Below, in pieces: positions 34,190 through 42,661 of a DNA stretch of 64,000 nt. Numbering within the stretch: position 1 is the stretch's first letter; each line of letters opens with the position of its first letter. Under the pieces are notes generated by a model. It worked only from the letters and a program-made list of their open reading frames with translations. It had not been told where the DNA came from and did no database searches. This stretch comes from Acidimicrobiia bacterium (GTDB lineage Bacteria; Acidobacteriota; Vicinamibacteria; Vicinamibacterales; SCN-69-37). The stretch lies in assembly GCA_016871335.1 (NCBI GenBank), contig VFZF01000001.1, positions 1-64,000 of the forward strand, in the 5' to 3' direction. The position numbers and the translations under genes were made by a program.

Positions 34190-36795
34190 AGACTGTGTTG
34201 AGTGCAGTGGTTGGGTTGCTTGTCGCGCTGGCGGGAACGGTTCCTGCGGCGCAACAGGCTGGAGTTCCAAACGACGTTCCCATCGGGTTGAGCTGGCGGA
34301 ACGTCGGGCCTGGCGGTACGGGGACACGCATCGTGGACTTTGCGGTCGTCGAGCGCACACCACGCATCGTGTATGCGGCGACTGCGTCCAGCGGCGTGTG
34401 GAAGACCGTGAACGCCGGCACAACGTGGGAACCGCTGTTCCAGCACGAGCAGTCGATCGCGCTCGGCGGCATTACCGTCTCGCAGTCCAGCCCCGACATC
34501 GTCTGGGTCGCGACCGGCGAACCGAACATGCGGAACCTCAGGAGCTCCTCCTGGGGATCCGGCATCTACAAGAGTACCGACGCCGGCCGGACGTGGCGGC
34601 AGATGGGACTTGCCGACGCGCAGCACATGGGACGCGTGGTTGTGCACCCGACCAACCCGGATGTCGTGTTCGCGACCGTCCTCGGCTCGATGTGGCAGGA
34701 CAATTCGCAGAAGAACGGAGTCCGGGGCCTCTACAAGACGACCGACGGCGGCGCGACATGGCGCAAGACCCTCTCCGCCGGCGAGAACGCCGGCATCGTG
34801 GATCTGGTGATGGATCCCACACAACCCAACACGCTCTACGCGGCGGCGTGGCACCGGCAGCGGCGCGACTGGAGCTACGTCAACGTGGGCGCTCAGAGCG
34901 GACTCTTCAAGTCCACGGACGGGGGTGAGACGTGGAACAAGTTGACCACCGGCATGCCGGCGACGCCCACAGGGCGCCCGGGTGTGGACGTGTGCCGCTC
35001 GCGGCCGTCCACGCTCTACGCCGTGGTCGAGGGCGCCGACGGCGGCGTGTATCGATCAATTGATGCCGGCGCCACCTGGACCCGCCGCAACACCATGTCC
35101 GCGTCATCCATGTACTACGGCCAGGTGCGGTGCGACCCGAACGATCCTGAGCGCGTGTATGTGCTGCAGACGCAGATGGCGATCTCCAGCGACGGTGGCG
35201 CGACGTTCACGACAAATATCCCCGGGCGCAGCGTGCACGTGGATCATCACGCGTTGTGGATCAATCCGGCTGATTCCGATCATCAGTGGCTCGGCAACGA
35301 CGGCGGCATCTATCAGACCCGCGACCGGGGCGAGACCTGGCTCTTCCACGATCAGATGGCCGCCACGCAGTTCTACGCCGTCGCCGTCGACATGCGCGAA
35401 CCCTTCTACTACGTCTGCGGCGGCACACAGGACAACAACTCGCTCTGCGGTCCCTCCGCCACCCGCAACACCGACGGCATCGTCAACGACGACTGGTACG
35501 TGACGACTGGTGGCGATGGATTCGCGTTGCAGATTGATCCCACCGACCCGTCGGTGGTCTACACCGAAGCGCAGTACGGAGCGCTCGTGCAGTTCAACCC
35601 ATTCACGGGTCAGCGCCGGCGTATCACCCCACAACCGCCGCAGGGCCAGACGTATCGCTGGAACTGGAACTCGCCGATGCGTCTCTCGCCGCACGATCCG
35701 AACACGTTTTATTACGGCGGTCAGTTCCTGTTCCGCACCAGAGATCGGGGTGCCACATGGGACGTGGTGAGTCCGGATCTCACACGCCAGATCGCGATCG
35801 ATCCGCAGTATCTGATCTCCCCCTACGGCACCCTGTTGTGGATTGACGAATCGCCGAGACGCCGCGGCTGGCTTGCGGTGGGGACAGACGATGGACTGAT
35901 CCAGATCACCGAGGATGGCGGCGCGACGTGGCGACAGGCAGCACCGATCCCGGGCGTCCCTGAGCGTGCGCAAATCCGTCGCGTCTTCCACTCGGCACAC
36001 GACGACCGCACGCTGTACGCGGCCGCATCGGCGCACGAAGACGACGACTTCAGGCCGATGGTGGCAAAGAGCACCGACCATGGCCGCACGTGGACCCGGA
36101 TTGAGGCGAATCTCCCGGCCGGGCAGCCCGTGCTGTCGCTGGTGGAGGATCCCGTCAATCCTCGACTGCTCTTCGCAGGCACAATGTTCGGCATTTCCGC
36201 CACACTCGACGGAGGCACGCGTTGGTTTTCCCTGCGGCTGAATCTGCCGACGAACGCGGTGCACGACATGGTCATCCATCCGCGCGAGGGCGACCTCGTG
36301 ATCGGCACACATGGTCGTGGGATGTGGCTGCTCGATTCAATCGCCGGGCTTCGAGGTCTGACGCCGGAGACGCTGGCCGGACCCGGCGCACTCTTCACGC
36401 CACGGCCTGCGTTTCAGTTGACGAGATTCGACCGCGGCCGCAATGCGTTCGGGTCGGCCTACTTCACCGCACCGAATCCGCCCGACGGCGTGTATCTCGA
36501 CGTGTACCTCAATCCGTCAGGTACCGAGGTGCCCTCGATCGAGATTGCGGATTCGACCGGCCGTGTCGTGCGGCGCCTCGCGGCGCCAACCTCGCGAGGG
36601 CTTCAGCGGGTGATCTGGGACATGCGTGGCGACGCCTCTCCAGCGGCTCCAGGAGCGGCGCCTGCAGGCGGCCGTGGCCGAGGCGGCGCGTCCGCACTCG
36701 TCGCGCCCGGCACGTATGAAGCGCGCCTGACCATCGGCAGCGTCACGACCCGTGTGCCGGTGGTGATTCTGGCGGATCCGGGCCAGCAGCGCTAG
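34186..36795 (+). CDS. Secreted VPS10/sortilin-type BNR-repeat beta-propeller protein
   Basis: This protein is about 869 residues long with a signal peptide (LSAVVGLLVALAGTVPAAQQ) followed by many BNR/Asp-box repeats (GVWKTVNAGTTWEPLF, GIYKSTDAGRTWRQMG, GLYKTTDGGATWRKTL, GLFKSTDGGETWNKL, GVYRSIDAGATWTRRN, LIQITEDGGATWRQAA, VAKSTDHGRTWTRIEA). They form one or two large propellers, and the C-terminal region has a FlgD/T9SS-like IEIADSTGRVVRRLAAP strand. Such proteins are abundant in Acidobacteriota, with unknown ligands or glycosyl-hydrolase-like folds. It is translationally coupled to the M24 peptidase, which suggests joint periplasmic peptide turnover. No catalytic residues can be assigned. 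Confidence 0.82.
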   Translation: MKTVLSAVVGLLVALAGTVPAAQQAGVPNDVPIGLSWRNVGPGGTGTRIVDFAVVERTPRIVYAATASSGVWKTVNAGTTWEPLFQHEQSIALGGITVSQSSPDIVWVATGEPNMRNLRSSSWGSGIYKSTDAGRTWRQMGLADAQHMGRVVVHPTNPDVVFATVLGSMWQDNSQKNGVRGLYKTTDGGATWRKTLSAGENAGIVDLVMDPTQPNTLYAAAWHRQRRDWSYVNVGAQSGLFKSTDGGETWNKLTTGMPATPTGRPGVDVCRSRPSTLYAVVEGADGGVYRSIDAGATWTRRNTMSASSMYYGQVRCDPNDPERVYVLQTQMAISSDGGATFTTNIPGRSVHVDHHALWINPADSDHQWLGNDGGIYQTRDRGETWLFHDQMAATQFYAVAVDMREPFYYVCGGTQDNNSLCGPSATRNTDGIVNDDWYVTTGGDGFALQIDPTDPSVVYTEAQYGALVQFNPFTGQRRRITPQPPQGQTYRWNWNSPMRLSPHDPNTFYYGGQFLFRTRDRGATWDVVSPDLTRQIAIDPQYLISPYGTLLWIDESPRRRGWLAVGTDDGLIQITEDGGATWRQAAPIPGVPERAQIRRVFHSAHDDRTLYAAASAHEDDDFRPMVAKSTDHGRTWTRIEANLPAGQPVLSLVEDPVNPRLLFAGTMFGISATLDGGTRWFSLRLNLPTNAVHDMVIHPREGDLVIGTHGRGMWLLDSIAGLRGLTPETLAGPGALFTPRPAFQLTRFDRGRNAFGSAYFTAPNPPDGVYLDVYLNPSGTEVPSIEIADSTGRVVRRLAAPTSRGLQRVIWDMRGDASPAAPGAAPAGGRGRGGASALVAPGTYEARLTIGSVTTRVPVVILADPGQQR

Positions 36796-36998
36796 AGGGG
36801 CCTGGTGGCTCGACGCAGGCGATCGTGGATGGCCGACCAGGCCGGTTCGTTCGGCGGCAGCGTCACGAGCAGAACCTCACACTGACTGGCGTCGGCCTCG
36901 TGCAACACCGCGTACAAGGCGCGCGCATAGGCGTCCGGCTCCGAGGGCATCGGCCAGAACCGTGTCACCGGCCACCTTCCGGACATGGCGGCGATCAC
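36792..36998 (-). pseudogene. Sua5/YciO/YrdC-family (threonylcarbamoyl-AMP synthase-like) C-terminal remnant
   Basis: The minus frame encodes PMPSEPDAYARALYAVLHEA followed by DASQCEVLLVTLPPNEPAWS and a Arg-rich end, which matches the C-terminal tail of Sua5-type L-threonylcarbamoyladenylate synthases (P-x-x-YA-x-x-LYA-x-LHxxD...W-x-A-x-x-DRLRRA). The entire catalytic YrdC domain is missing. Similarity stops near 36960, where a PurK remnant starts on the other strand. It is most likely a deletion remnant. The stop overlaps the end of the preceding BNR gene by 4 nt. Confidence 0.6.
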
Positions 36999-37179
36999 GG
37001 GGATTGCCTCGGCAACGCCTCACGTCTACGGCAAGTCGGAGCGACCGGGCCGGAAGATCGGTCACGTGACACTGACCGACACCCCGGGTCAGACGGAGTC
37101 ATTTGAACAGCGTCTGAACCGCCTGCTCGACGTGGCCGGCGTGCCCGACGTGAATTACAGCTTGACCGCGATGCCGTGA
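36985..37179 (+). pseudogene. PurK (5-(carboxyamino)imidazole ribonucleotide synthase) C-terminal remnant
   Basis: The frame reads ITGIASATPHVYGKSERPGR followed by KIGHVTLTD. This is the C-terminal end of PurK, where 'H-x-YGK-x-x-xPGRKxGHVT' is diagnostic, followed by a weakly conserved tail. The ATP-grasp body of about 300 residues is absent, and the 5' side abuts the Sua5-like remnant. An ATG happens to be at 36985 but the product would be a 64-residue tail. Its last 25 nt overlap the convergent HGG lipoprotein gene. Confidence 0.65.
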
Positions 37180-37649
37180 AACGTCCGGCCCTTGACGGTC
37201 AGTTCAACCACACGAGCCGTGAGTGCTGTCTGCCCCTTGAAGGCCTCGTGCGTCAATTCGAACTGAGACGTGTCGCCGACGGTTTCGCCCGTCAGCACAT
37301 TCGCCTTGCCCGCCAGCGCCAATGTCTGACCGGCAACCGCGGCCGGTGTCTCGAACACCAGACTCATCGTCGGCTGAGCAATCCGAACCGCCTGCTCCGC
37401 GCCGCCATCAAGCACGTACGCCGTCAGTGTGCCTGCTTCGGCATCAAGCACAATCTCCAGGAATCCGAAGTGGTCTCCCAGTTCGACCAATACACCACCA
37501 TGCGGCGCCACGTGGCCGTGCGCGTCGGTCACGGTGGGTGGCGTGGGTGGTGTGGGTGGTGTGGGTGGTGTGGGTTCGCTGCCGCACGCCGACAGAGCGG
37601 GCAACGCGGCAATCACCAGGGCGACGACGGTGTTCTTGAACTTCGGCAC
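37155..37649 (-). CDS. 'HGG' domain lipoprotein, copy 3
   Basis: This 164-residue protein has a lipoprotein signal (VVALVIAALPALSACGSE, lipobox ALSAC) followed by a PTPP-repeat linker (TPPTPPTPPTPPT) and the same domain as the proteins at 8405 and 9824: DAHGHVAPHGGVLVELGDHF, GFLEIVLDAEAGTLTAYVLD and [20 protein letters not shown]. The His run is shorter (HGHVAPHGG), but the PHGG turn and the GETVGDTS motif remain. It lies downstream of an ABC transporter/DUF3299 operon in the same orientation, across a repeat, and could be its periplasmic metal-binding partner. The linker is encoded by a 9-bp tandem repeat. Confidence 0.72.
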   Translation of the reverse strand: MPKFKNTVVALVIAALPALSACGSEPTPPTPPTPPTPPTVTDAHGHVAPHGGVLVELGDHFGFLEIVLDAEAGTLTAYVLDGGAEQAVRIAQPTMSLVFETPAAVAGQTLALAGKANVLTGETVGDTSQFELTHEAFKGQTALTARVVELTVKGRTFHGIAVKL

Positions 37650-37660
37650 TTCGGCACCTC

Positions 37661-37798
37661 GCTGGCGCGCTCAAGTTCAGCGCGCCCTACATGAAGACCG
37701 GCGCGCTACAACCCAGCGCACCCTACGAAGACGGTACGTAGGGCCCGCTGAACTGCAGCGGGCCGTAACAGCACGCTCCGACCCAGCGCGCACTACGA
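37661..37798. repeat. Cluster of CGTAGGG/GGCGCGCT-type palindromic repeats
   Basis: It contains at least three related units: GGCGCGCTCAAGTTCAGCGCGCC with CTAC, GGCGCGCTACAACCCAGCGC with CCTACG, and CGTAGGGCCCGCTGAACTGC followed by AGCGGGCC. A partial GCACGCTCCGACCCAGCGCG completes it and overlaps the ABC permease stop. The cluster separates two minus-strand genes. Confidence 0.75.
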
Positions 37799-39046
37799 CA
37801 ACGGAGTCAGGTTCGACGCAACGTCGGTGCGGTACGCCTTGAACGCGGGTACAAGTCCGGCGAGCGCGCCGAGGATGATCATGCCCACCGGCGTCATCCA
37901 CAACGACGGATCACACTTGAATGCATCGAGCACCACACCGGTCTGCGCACGGACGATCACCATCGCCGCCGACAGGATGCCGCCGTACACGAGGTAGCCC
38001 AGCAACACGCCCAATGCCGTGATCGTCGTTGACTCCATGACAATCGCCGAGAACACGGTGCCGCGCCGCGCGCCGAGTGCGCGCAGGATGGCGAACTCGC
38101 GCCGGCGTTCGTTCATCGTGTTGTAGATGCTCGCCAGGATCGACCCGGCGGCCACCACCACAATCAGATACGCCACCATCGTCAGAATCCGGCTGACCCA
38201 GCCGATGCGCTCAAACAACTCCGCCATCACGCGGCCGATCGGCCACGCCAGCGTGGCGACCTTGCCCTGGTTGTTGATGGTGTTGCTCAGCAGAAACCCA
38301 GCCTGCGGATTACGCAACTTCAACATCACCGCGCTGACTTCGCGATGTTCCTCAGGCACCGGGGCATCGTCTGTGGGACGGTACACGGCACCCGTCCCGC
38401 GCAGGATGTGGCCGGACATCCGGTAGATACCCTCGATGGGAATCCACAACACTCGGTCCGACGGGCCGTTGGTCGGTTCCATCACGGCGACAACCGTGTA
38501 CTCATCACGGTGCCGCTGCTTCTCGTCAAATTGGAGGCCGTGGTACGGCGAGAAGGTGGACCCGACGCTCAGGCCAAGCTTCTCGGCCACGTAGTAGCCA
38601 ACGATCGCTTCCTTCTTCGTCTCGTCGAAAATCCGTCCGCGCGGCTTCAACACAAATCCTTCACCTTCACGATAGGTGAAATCAGTGAACATCTGGGTCG
38701 TCGTGCCGACAATGCGGTAGCCCTGGTAGTTGTCGCCAACCGCGTACGGAATCGCGAGTGTGACGCGCGAGTCGTCCGCCACTTCCTCGTAGAGCGTCCA
38801 GGGAATGTTTCCGGGCGACGTCTCCAGGTGGAACACCGTGTTCAGCACAAGCTGCAGTTGACTGCCGCGTGCACCAAGCACTGCATCAAAGCCGACCTTG
38901 CCGCCGGTGAACGCGTCGTATGTCTGCGCGTTGATGGCAAACACCGACATCGTGAGTCCCGCAGCGAGTCCGACGGAGACGATGGTGACAAACGATGACA
39001 ACGCGTGCTGCCGCAGGCTTCGCCGCACCAGGGACATCAAATTCAT
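37793..39046 (-). CDS. ABC transporter permease, FtsX/MacB type
   Basis: This 417-residue protein has an N-terminal TM helix (LSSFVTIVSVGLAAGLTMSV), a large periplasmic MacB-PCD-like domain (residues about 45-275) and three C-terminal TM helices in an FtsX domain (MVAYLIVVVAAGSILASIYN, MNERRREFAILRALGARRGT, MESTTITALGVLLGYLVYGG). The 'NERRREFAILRALGARRG' loop is the family hallmark. This type works mechanically across the envelope rather than as a channel. It overlaps the ATPase gene by 4 nt. Together with DUF3299 and a small metal-binding protein, this gene order is known from Zur-controlled loci such as PA4063-PA4066 of Pseudomonas aeruginosa. Confidence 0.87.
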   Translation of the reverse strand: MNLMSLVRRSLRQHALSSFVTIVSVGLAAGLTMSVFAINAQTYDAFTGGKVGFDAVLGARGSQLQLVLNTVFHLETSPGNIPWTLYEEVADDSRVTLAIPYAVGDNYQGYRIVGTTTQMFTDFTYREGEGFVLKPRGRIFDETKKEAIVGYYVAEKLGLSVGSTFSPYHGLQFDEKQRHRDEYTVVAVMEPTNGPSDRVLWIPIEGIYRMSGHILRGTGAVYRPTDDAPVPEEHREVSAVMLKLRNPQAGFLLSNTINNQGKVATLAWPIGRVMAELFERIGWVSRILTMVAYLIVVVAAGSILASIYNTMNERRREFAILRALGARRGTVFSAIVMESTTITALGVLLGYLVYGGILSAAMVIVRAQTGVVLDAFKCDPSLWMTPVGMIILGALAGLVPAFKAYRTDVASNLTPLS

Positions 39047-39744
39047 CGCGTCCCTCCAACAGCCGAGGGCGCGGCGTGCGCCGCAGCGGCGCGGTTCAGG
39101 TCGCCCAGGTCTTCACTGCGATCAAACGCCGAAAGAATCGCCGGATCGTGGCTGACCAGCAGCAGCGCCGCACTGTTCTCCTTGCAGACCTCCCGAATGA
39201 GCGCAAGTGCCTCACCGGCGTGCCGCTGATCGAGGTTGCCGGTCGGTTCGTCGGCCAACACCAGCTTCGGGCGGTTCGCCAGCGCTCGCGCAACGGCCAC
39301 GCGCTGCTGCTGGCCAATCGAGAGCTGCCCGGGCCTATAGCCCATGCGATGCGAGAGGCCAACCCGCTCCAACAACGCACGCGCATGTTTGGCATCCACA
39401 CCAGGACCAAACAACATGCCGAGCATGACATTCTCGAGCGAGGTGTAGCCCTGAAGCAGGTTGAAATTCTGGAACACGTACCCGACCGTCTTTGAGCGCA
39501 CCCGATCGCGGCCACTCTCGGACATCGTCGTGATCGTGTTGCCGTCGAGCACGATCGTGCCGCTGTCTGCCTGGAGGATTCCGGCGATGAGGTTCAGAAA
39601 CGTCGTCTTGCCCGACCCGCTGGCGCCGCGCACCGCGACCTGCTCGCCGGCTTCGAGCGAAAAACGCGGCACGTCCACGATGAGCGTGCGCTCACCATCG
39701 GGCGCCGAAAAGCTCTTTTTCAGGTCGGTGACGTCGAGCAACAT
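39043..39744 (-). CDS. ABC transporter ATP-binding protein, LolD/MacB class
   Basis: This 233-residue protein has Walker A GASGSGKT near residue 38, a Q-loop in [20 protein letters not shown], signature [15 protein letters not shown] (LSxGQ), Walker [13 protein letters not shown], and an H-loop in LLVSHDP. The '[16 protein letters not shown]' and 'GNLDQRHAG' features define the LolD/MacB/FtsE group, which pairs with FtsX-type permeases such as the next gene. It follows the DUF3299 gene by 6 nt in a three-gene operon. The transported substrate is unknown. Zinc-related function is inferred from the neighbours. Confidence 0.9.
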   Translation of the reverse strand: MLLDVTDLKKSFSAPDGERTLIVDVPRFSLEAGEQVAVRGASGSGKTTFLNLIAGILQADSGTIVLDGNTITTMSESGRDRVRSKTVGYVFQNFNLLQGYTSLENVMLGMLFGPGVDAKHARALLERVGLSHRMGYRPGQLSIGQQQRVAVARALANRPKLVLADEPTGNLDQRHAGEALALIREVCKENSAALLLVSHDPAILSAFDRSEDLGDLNRAAAAHAAPSAVGGTR

Positions 39745-39750
39745 GCCCGG

Positions 39751-40260
39751 TTACTGCACGCTGTCGGCGACGATCGAATAGAGACCGACGATGCGGCCCT
39801 TTTCGACTTCTTCCGCAACGCTGAATGTACCGCGCACCAGAATTTCGTAGCCGGCGCCGTACGTCCGCGCCTTCTGCCCCGGCTTCATCGTCACGTAAAT
39901 CCACTCGTTGATGCGGGGCACGCCGCCGAAGCCGCACGCGTCCACACTCGCGTTGAGGATGAATGACGAGGTGCCGGAGCTGTCGTAGTCGAGGGGCAGG
40001 ATGTTGCCGTAGATCTCGACCTTCTTGCCCTGGAGCGCGAGGATGTTCGCAGGAATGGTGCCCTTCACCTGTTTCGGCGACGGGTCGAACGGGTCGGCCG
40101 GGTTGTAGTCGTAACCGGCGAGAAACCAGAAGTCCAGGAACATGTAGCCGGACTTGCTCACCGCGGGCTTGGCACCCTGCTGCGGGGCCTGCGCCAGGGG
40201 GGCGACCAGCAGGCCGAGGGCGAGGACGGACGTCACTGCCAGAAGTCTCAGTCGCACCAT
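39751..40260 (-). CDS. DUF3299-like secreted protein, copy C (first gene of ABC operon)
   Basis: This 169-residue protein has a signal peptide (LLAVTSVLALGLLVAPLAQA) and a domain with VEIYGNILPLDYDSSGTSSF, the exact motif DACGFGGVPRINEWIYVTMK, and a final ILVRGTFSVAEEVEKGR. It is the closest paralog of the protein at 9240-9755. A TAAAAT hexamer lies 10 nt upstream of the ATG. As first gene of an operon with an LolD/FtsX-type ABC pair, it matches a conserved DUF3299-ABC arrangement linked to zinc limitation in Gammaproteobacteria. A role in envelope metal traffic is therefore inferred. Confidence 0.75.
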   Translation of the reverse strand: MVRLRLLAVTSVLALGLLVAPLAQAPQQGAKPAVSKSGYMFLDFWFLAGYDYNPADPFDPSPKQVKGTIPANILALQGKKVEIYGNILPLDYDSSGTSSFILNASVDACGFGGVPRINEWIYVTMKPGQKARTYGAGYEILVRGTFSVAEEVEKGRIVGLYSIVADSVQ

Positions 40261-40301
40261 GATTGGCGCGATTTTACCATCCCGGCCTGACGGGTAACTG
40301 G

Positions 40302-41372
40302 CTACGACCGGCGGTAGGCGGCAGTGACCGCGTCGGTGAAGGTGGTGGTCGAAACGGCCTCGGTCCGGCCGTCGGCAATATCGGCCGTGCGGAGGCCGGA
40401 GGCCAGCACGGCCTCAACGGCCGAGACCACGCGCCGCGCCTCACCGGGAAGGCCAAGACCGTGCTCCAGGAGCATCGCGAGGGACCCTATGGCGCCGATC
40501 GGGTTCGCGCAGTTCCGGCCGGCCAGGGACGGCGCCGATCCGTGAACGGGCTCGAACAACCCCGGGCCGTCTCCAAGGCTGGCGGACGGCAACAGTCCGA
40601 GCGAGCCGCACAACGCGCCAACCTCGTCGGAAAGGATGTCTCCGAACAGGTTCTCGGTCACCAGCACATCACACGCCGACGGCGACAATGCCAGCTTCAT
40701 CGCAGCGGCATCCACGTACTCGTGGGTCAGGGTTACATCCTGATAGTCGGCGGCCACGGCCGTCACCGTGTCGCGCCAGAGCCGCGACACTTCGAGCACG
40801 TTGGCCTTGTCAACCGACGTCACGTGACGACGACGGGAGCGCGAGAGGGTGAAGGCCCGATGAGCGACGCGCGCGATTTCGTCTGTGGTGTACCGCAGGG
40901 TATTCACGGCTGATCGGCCGTCAGACGCCAGGCCGCGTGGCTCGCCGTAATACAGCCCGCCGGTCAGTTCGCGCACAACAAGGATGTCCGTGTCCGCGAG
41001 GACCTGGGGCTTGAGCGGACCGCTCTCCTCGAGACCGGGCCACACGCGGGCCGGTCGGAGGTTCGCGTAGAGCCCGAGTGCCTGCCGCAGCTGCAACAAC
41101 GCCGATTCCGGACGCCGGCCAGGCGGCAGATGGTCATACGCCGGATCGCCGACTGCGCCGAGGAAGATCGCGTCGGCATTCCGCGCGAGCGCGAGCGTCT
41201 CCCTCGGCAACGGCGAGGCGCCGGCCCTGAGCGCGGCACCTCCGATCAGGCCGTCCACAACTGTGATCGCGTGGCCGCTGCTGCTGATCACGCACTCGAG
41301 CACCGCGAGTGCGGCCCTGGTCACCTCCGGGCCGATGCCGTCACCGGGCAGAACAAGAATGCGCGCCGTCAC
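40302..41372 (-). CDS. leuB: 3-isopropylmalate dehydrogenase
   Basis: This 356-residue NAD-dependent beta-decarboxylating dehydrogenase has ILVLPGDGIGPEVTRAALAV at the N-terminus, the substrate arginines in LLQLRQALGLYANLRPARVW, VRELTGGLYYGEPRG, the DKANVLEVSRLWRD segment, LTHEYVDAAAMKL, and TENLFGDILSDEVGALCGSL. FEPVHGSAPSLAGRNCANPI is the NAD-binding part. It catalyses the third step of leucine biosynthesis. The GTG start overlaps the leuA stop (GTGA at 41369-41372), so leuA and leuB are co-translated. Confidence 0.93.
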   Translation of the reverse strand: MTARILVLPGDGIGPEVTRAALAVLECVISSSGHAITVVDGLIGGAALRAGASPLPRETLALARNADAIFLGAVGDPAYDHLPPGRRPESALLQLRQALGLYANLRPARVWPGLEESGPLKPQVLADTDILVVRELTGGLYYGEPRGLASDGRSAVNTLRYTTDEIARVAHRAFTLSRSRRRHVTSVDKANVLEVSRLWRDTVTAVAADYQDVTLTHEYVDAAAMKLALSPSACDVLVTENLFGDILSDEVGALCGSLGLLPSASLGDGPGLFEPVHGSAPSLAGRNCANPIGAIGSLAMLLEHGLGLPGEARRVVSAVEAVLASGLRTADIADGRTEAVSTTTFTDAVTAAYRRS

Positions 41373-42586
41373 ACGCCGAATCCGTACCCGGCTTCATGCG
41401 GCATGGTCTCGCGGCGCGTCGTTGGTGCGACCCCCAACTCCACCGCCGCAATATCGAGCAGGTCATCGTCATGAATCTGCCGCTGGCGTTCCGCACGTTG
41501 GACCATCACGCGATACACGCGATCGAGATCCTGGCGATTGAGCGCAAGACCCAGTTGGGCGCAGCGGCGCGCCACGGCATGACGACCCGAATGACGACCG
41601 AGCACCAGCGTAGAGCGCGGCACGCCGACGTCCTCAGGACGCATGATCTCGTAACACCGGCGGTCTTTCAGCATGCCGTCCTGATGGATCCCGGCTTCAT
41701 GCGCGAAGGCGTTGCGGCCAACGATGGCTTTGTTGGCCTGGACACGTTCGCCGGTCATGTCACTGAGCATCCGGCTCGTGGCGTACAACGCCTGTGTGCG
41801 AATCCCGGTCTCAGCGGGCCATCGGTCAGGACGCACCCTGGTCGCCATCACGACTTCTTCGAGCGACGCATTCCCCGCGCGTTCACCGATGCCGTTGATC
41901 GTGCATTCCACCTGACGTGCCCCGGCGCCGATCGCTGCGAGCGAGTTGGCCACGGCGAGGCCCAGATCGTCGTGGCAATGTGTGCTGAAGATCGCGCGGT
42001 CGGCATTGGGCACACGCGTCATGACATCCAGGAAGAAACCGCCGAGGTCGTCGGGTGTGCTGTAGCCGACGGTGTCGGGCAGGTTCACGGTGGTGGCCCC
42101 CGCGCGGATGACCGCCTCCACGACGGTGCAGAGGAAGTCGCGGTCGCTGCGGGTGGCGTCCTCGGCCGAGAACTCCACGTCATCGGTGTACGACCGCGCG
42201 CGGGTCACGGCCGCCACGGCGGCGGCCAGCGCGTCTTCCCTGGAGAGATGCAGTTTGCGTTCGAGGTGCAGGTCGGAGGTGGCGATGAACGTGTGGATGC
42301 GGCCACGACGCGCCGGAGCGATCGACCATGCGGCGCGGTCGATGTCGCCGGCCGCGCAGCGTGCGAGGGCGGCGACGGTGGTCGAATGCAGGGCCAACGC
42401 CACGCGGCGCACGGCTTCGGCATCGGCCTCCGATGCGATCGGGAACCCCGCCTCGATGACATCCACGCCGAGGGCTTCCAACTGGAGGGCCAGCGCGACC
42501 TTCTGATCCACGTCCAGGGAGAAGCCGGGGGCCTGTTCGCCGTCCCGCAGGGTGGTGTCAAACACCACCAATCGTGCGCTCTGCAT
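41369..42586 (-). CDS. leuA: 2-isopropylmalate synthase, short form without C-terminal regulatory domain
   Basis: This 405-residue DRE-TIM metallolyase has VFDTTLRDGEQAPGFSLDVD at the N-terminus, EAGFPIASEADAEAV, LPDTVGYSTPDDLGGFFLDV, the metal ligands in FSTHCHDDLGLAVANSLAAI, NGIGERAGNASLEEVVMATR, and the subdomain AHEAGIHQDGMLKDRRCYEI. Classical LeuA is about 500-570 residues with a leucine-binding LeuA_dimer domain at the end. Here the protein stops after the subdomains. So it is probably insensitive to leucine feedback, or it could be a citramalate/homocitrate synthase relative. The leu neighbourhood supports isopropylmalate synthase. It is divergent to a LysR regulator. Confidence 0.88.
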   Translation of the reverse strand: MQSARLVVFDTTLRDGEQAPGFSLDVDQKVALALQLEALGVDVIEAGFPIASEADAEAVRRVALALHSTTVAALARCAAGDIDRAAWSIAPARRGRIHTFIATSDLHLERKLHLSREDALAAAVAAVTRARSYTDDVEFSAEDATRSDRDFLCTVVEAVIRAGATTVNLPDTVGYSTPDDLGGFFLDVMTRVPNADRAIFSTHCHDDLGLAVANSLAAIGAGARQVECTINGIGERAGNASLEEVVMATRVRPDRWPAETGIRTQALYATSRMLSDMTGERVQANKAIVGRNAFAHEAGIHQDGMLKDRRCYEIMRPEDVGVPRSTLVLGRHSGRHAVARRCAQLGLALNRQDLDRVYRVMVQRAERQRQIHDDDLLDIAAVELGVAPTTRRETMPHEAGYGFGV

Positions 42587-42661
42587 GCCGATCCAGTCTG
42601 GCGACGCGTCGCTGGTAAGTCAAAGTGATGTTTTTTAGTTTAGTATGCGTATGGCTTATTC
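42587..42661. promoter_or_regulatory. leuA / LysR divergent promoter region
   Basis: This 75-bp gap is markedly AT-rich in its right half (GTTTTTTAGTTTAGTATGCG at 42630-42649, then TATGGCTTATTC) against a GC-rich background. It must carry promoters for leuA-leuB on the left and the LysR gene on the right, and probably the LysR operator. No single operator motif can be assigned with confidence. Confidence 0.5.

Noticed and set aside
33191-34423. 410-aa open frame antisense to the M24 peptidase
   Set aside because: It contains no recognisable domain. The plus frame holds all metal ligands of M24.
35104-36312. 402-aa open frame antisense to the BNR-repeat gene
   Set aside because: It is a GC-driven shadow. 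The plus frame has regular Asp-box repeats.
37538-37575. Tandem 9-bp repeats (ggtgtgggt) resembling a microsatellite or CRISPR-like array
   Set aside because: They lie in the coding sequence of the lipoprotein at 37155-37649 and encode its PTPP linker. There are no spacers.
41309-42628. 439-aa open frame antisense to leuA
   Set aside because: The minus frame has all isopropylmalate synthase motifs. The plus frame has none.
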